A DNA stretch of 6,349 nt from an uncultured Clostridia bacterium. Its GTDB lineage: Bacteria > Bacillota > Clostridia > Christensenellales > CAG-138. Within the stretch, counting starts at the first letter, position 1; each line of letters starts with the position of its first letter. Below, in pieces: positions 4,769 through 6,349 of the stretch. The stretch spans positions 1 to 6,349 of the forward strand of contig CALCEX010000277.1 of NCBI GenBank assembly GCA_937900325.1, in the 5' to 3' direction. Under the pieces are notes generated by a model. It was not told the DNA's origin and made no database searches. It was given only the letters and a program-made list of their open reading frames with translations. The translations under genes were made by a program, and so were the position numbers.

Positions 4769-5809
4769 TCACAGGGGCAGTATGCGGCCTGCGCCGTTTT
4801 CCAGGGCCTTGTCGAAAATCAGCTTGGCTACCGCCATGTCGAATACGGATATGCCGATGTTGGAGCAGACGATGATCTCATCCTTGCTGGTGCGGCCCTC
4901 CTTAAGTCCTGCGATTATCTCGCCGGTTTCGCACACGATATGAGGCAGTCCCTCGGGGAAATAGCCCATGGAGGCAAAGAGCTCATGCTCGTCTATGCTG
5001 TCCACGATATATTTGTCGGCGTCGCGCTGTATGCTCGCCTCCCAGAAGCTATTGAGATCCATGGGGAATATGGTCTGCCCCGGACGTATCCAGTCCTTTT
5101 TTACGATGTTGTAGGTCTCACGGGTGATCTTTGTTGCGGAGCACAGAGCTTCGCAATTGTCTACTACCTCCTTGGGGTCCGCGGCCTTTATGAGCTGGAT
5201 ATGAGAGGGGACTTCTGCGCCGACATTCTCTATGAGCTTATCCATCATGGGGGCGTAGGAGTCGTAGATATATATCTTCTTGAGCTTCTTCAGGGTCTTT
5301 ACTATGAAGCGGACGTGGCCCTGGCCCTGTACGCCGCAGCCGAACATACCGAAGGATTCCGCATCGGGGCAGAGGGCCTGTGCGGCGACTGCGGTAACGG
5401 CGGGAGTGCGCATTGCTGTGACCCATGCGCCATCCATTATTGCCATGGGATATCCGGTTATAAGCTCGTTGAGCACGAGAATGGAGGAGGTCTGGGGCAG
5501 ACCCCAGTCCTTGGGATTGCGCGGGTAGCACTCTATCCACTTGCAGCCCATTGCCATCTGGCCGGGGACATATGCGGGCATAGCGTGATAGAATACATCG
5601 TCGTGAGGATGTACGCCTATCTTGGCGGGCATCTCATATTCCTTTTTGCCGTGTGCGATAAACGTTTTGCGCACGGCGGCTATCGTGTCCTCGATGGTGG
5701 GGCCGTTCTCCATGCACTCGTCCTTGGTCAGGTACAGCGTTTCGCTGCCGATCTTCACATGCTGTTCGATCCTCTTCTTTTCTGCGAGCAGTTCCGGGGT
5801 GTAAGCCAT
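4769..5809 (-). CDS. Ornithine cyclodeaminase / mu-crystallin family protein
   Basis: The 346-residue protein has the family fold: an N-terminal substrate domain, a Rossmann NAD(P) domain with GCGVQGQGH (157-165), and a C-terminal return to the first domain (SNIGISVFDMAVAKLIFDKA region, 316-335). By spacing, K90 (GCKW), R134 (AMRTPA) and D251 (FPMDLNS) match the Lys, Arg and Asp that in Pseudomonas putida ornithine cyclodeaminase bind the substrate carboxylate and act in catalysis. The family includes ornithine cyclodeaminase, alanine and other imino-acid dehydrogenases or reductases, and SbnB-like enzymes; some clostridial members carry the label tyramine oxidase subunit B. The substrate cannot be read from sequence. 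An AGGAGG 10 nt before the ATG fixes the start. It is a single-gene unit with its own promoter and terminator, downstream of a probable TetR-type regulator. Confidence 0.85.
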   Translation of the reverse strand: MAYTPELLAEKKRIEQHVKIGSETLYLTKDECMENGPTIEDTIAAVRKTFIAHGKKEYEMPAKIGVHPHDDVFYHAMPAYVPGQMAMGCKWIECYPRNPKDWGLPQTSSILVLNELITGYPMAIMDGAWVTAMRTPAVTAVAAQALCPDAESFGMFGCGVQGQGHVRFIVKTLKKLKKIYIYDSYAPMMDKLIENVGAEVPSHIQLIKAADPKEVVDNCEALCSATKITRETYNIVKKDWIRPGQTIFPMDLNSFWEASIQRDADKYIVDSIDEHELFASMGYFPEGLPHIVCETGEIIAGLKEGRTSKDEIIVCSNIGISVFDMAVAKLIFDKALENGAGRILPL

Positions 5810-5836
5810 TTTTGTTTTTCCTCCTGTATTATATAT

Positions 5837-5875
5837 GTGAGAGGTTTTATAGGGAGCCTGTTAAAACTCTCACAA
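5837..5875 (-). promoter_or_regulatory. Promoter of the cyclodeaminase-like gene overlaid by an inverted repeat
   Basis: On the minus strand TTGTGA (5875-5870) and TATAAA (5851-5846) are 18 bp apart, 36 bp before the start codon. A long inverted repeat covers it: GTGAGAGTTTTA (5873-5862) and TAAAACCTCTCAC (5849-5837), 12 pairs with one bulged base and a 12-base centre. Its arms overlap the -35 and the expected transcription start. This is the geometry of a repressor operator; as RNA it could also form a leader hairpin. The TATAAT at 5833-5828 is too close to the RBS to be the -10. Confidence 0.55.
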
Positions 5876-5878
5876 AAA

Positions 5879-5890
5879 TAATCGCGATTA
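5879..5890. promoter_or_regulatory. Perfect 12-bp palindrome, candidate operator
   Basis: TAATCGCGATTA is a perfect, uninterrupted 12-bp palindrome sitting 3 bp upstream of the -35 of the promoter at 5846-5875. A homodimeric regulator such as the TetR-like protein encoded just upstream is the natural candidate binder. Binding is inferred from symmetry and position only. Confidence 0.45.
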
Positions 5891-5901
5891 GTTATCGGCC
5901 G

Positions 5902-5924
5902 AAATAAAGCCGGTCAAGCCCGGC
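5902..5924 (-). terminator. Weak terminator-like hairpin after the regulator gene
   Basis: On the minus strand GCCGG (5924-5920) and CCGGC (5913-5909) form a 5-bp GC stem with a 6-base loop, followed by TTTATTTC. It lies 20 bp after the stop of the regulator gene. The stem is short and the T tract interrupted, so read-through into the next gene is possible. Confidence 0.35.
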
Positions 5925-5944
5925 GTTATTCTGAATGGATTTGG

Positions 5945-6349
5945 CTATTTCAGCCGGAAGGAATCCATGATCCTGACAAGAGCAGCCATGAAATCGTCAT
6001 GGCAGCTCTTTGAAAATTTCTCCGAAGGTTCCTTTTGCAACAGATCCTTGAGGTATCCGAGAAAAAGGTGTATTGAGACGCCGTTGAGAAACTTTGCATC
6101 TTCTGCCGTGAACCATCCTTCGTCTACGCAGCGGGATATCATGAGATAGTCCCGGTTGTCGAAGCTGCCCTCCATGAATATGCTGGCGATGGAGGGGGAA
6201 AGAACGGAAAGATCCTCGGGGAACATGGCGTAATAGTTTTTGATGATGTCGTTCAGCATGCTGCTGTGGCGGCCGAAAAACAGGTTATCAAAGATGGGTC
6301 CGTTGGCGAAGGCATGGCGGGAAAAACAATCCCATACCGCTATGTGGGT
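5945..6349 (-). CDS. C-terminal part of a probable TetR/AcrR-type regulator (partial)
   Basis: The frame is open from the right edge to TAG at 5945 and gives 134 residues; the ATG at 6259 is internal, since the 30 codons before it (THIAVWDCFSRHAFANGPIF, then DNLFFGRHSS) read as clear protein. The sequence is almost wholly helical and amphipathic, with a pattern typical of TetR C-terminal ligand-binding and dimerisation domains: an aromatic start helix, FDNLFF, YYAMFP, a helix ending FMEG, CVDEGWFTAEDAKFLNGVSI, then FLGYLKDLLQ. The N-terminal HTH would lie outside the window, so the family rests on the C-terminal pattern alone. Its place just upstream of a palindrome-covered promoter supports a regulator of the cyclodeaminase-like gene. 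An unrelated helical protein remains possible. Confidence 0.6.
   Translation of the reverse strand, partial: THIAVWDCFSRHAFANGPIFDNLFFGRHSSMLNDIIKNYYAMFPEDLSVLSPSIASIFMEGSFDNRDYLMISRCVDEGWFTAEDAKFLNGVSIHLFLGYLKDLLQKEPSEKFSKSCHDDFMAALVRIMDSFRLK

Noticed and set aside
4754..5881. A 375-codon plus-strand open frame antisense to the cyclodeaminase-like gene
   Set aside because: It mirrors the real gene almost exactly. Its openness follows from the rarity of TTA, CTA and TCA codons in the GC-rich sense strand; the translation has no family pattern and no RBS, while the minus strand has clear motifs.
1..6349. CRISPR array, insertion sequence ends or integrase genes
   Set aside because: No regularly spaced repeats, transposase motifs or recombinase motifs were seen on either strand, despite the patchwork look of the left part.

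Overview
The window looks like a stretch of Clostridia (Firmicutes) chromosome. The evidence is the strong AGGAGG/GGAG-type ribosome binding sites, Rho-independent hairpin-plus-T terminators, moderate to high GC with GC-rich third positions in the long genes, and a protein set (PG-binding/LysM wall protein, TraX-type membrane protein, ornithine-cyclodeaminase-like enzyme) common in gut clostridia. No species call is possible. Almost everything is encoded on the minus strand, so transcription runs from the right edge to the left.

Right part (about 2460-6349) is orderly and housekeeping-like. From the right edge: the C-terminal part of a probable TetR/AcrR-type regulator (5945-6349, start outside the window); a short intergenic region with a promoter overlaid by two inverted repeats; an ornithine cyclodeaminase/mu-crystallin family dehydrogenase (4769-5809) with its own terminator; an RlmI-type 23S rRNA cytosine methyltransferase (3437-4666) with a candidate promoter overlapping that terminator; and a protein of three peptidoglycan-binding repeats plus a LysM domain (2563-3360), whose RBS may be held in a leader hairpin. 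A strong bidirectional terminator (2461-2506) closes this block. A plausible unit is the regulator controlling the cyclodeaminase-like enzyme through the palindromes.

Left part (1-2460) is a patchwork that reads as an accessory or decaying region. It holds an XRE-family regulator interrupted by an in-frame TAA in the HTH domain (1697-2125), an unexplained in-frame coding remnant after it (1595-1696), an AT-rich orphan gene of 142 codons (1134-1562), a TraX family membrane protein (278-1009), a small unrecognised ORF (67-195) and the first 23 codons of a probable GNAT acetyltransferase (1-70). The last two overlap by ATGA. Between the broken regulator and the terminator lie two inverted repeats, a rightward promoter-like sequence and a small, uncertain plus-strand ORF. 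I see no CRISPR array, rRNA, tRNA, insertion sequence or convincing attachment site.

I do not see a clear new multi-gene system. The most checkable oddities are the nonsense codon in the XRE gene, the promoter/operator layout upstream of the cyclodeaminase-like gene, and the possible RBS-sequestering hairpin in front of the LysM gene.
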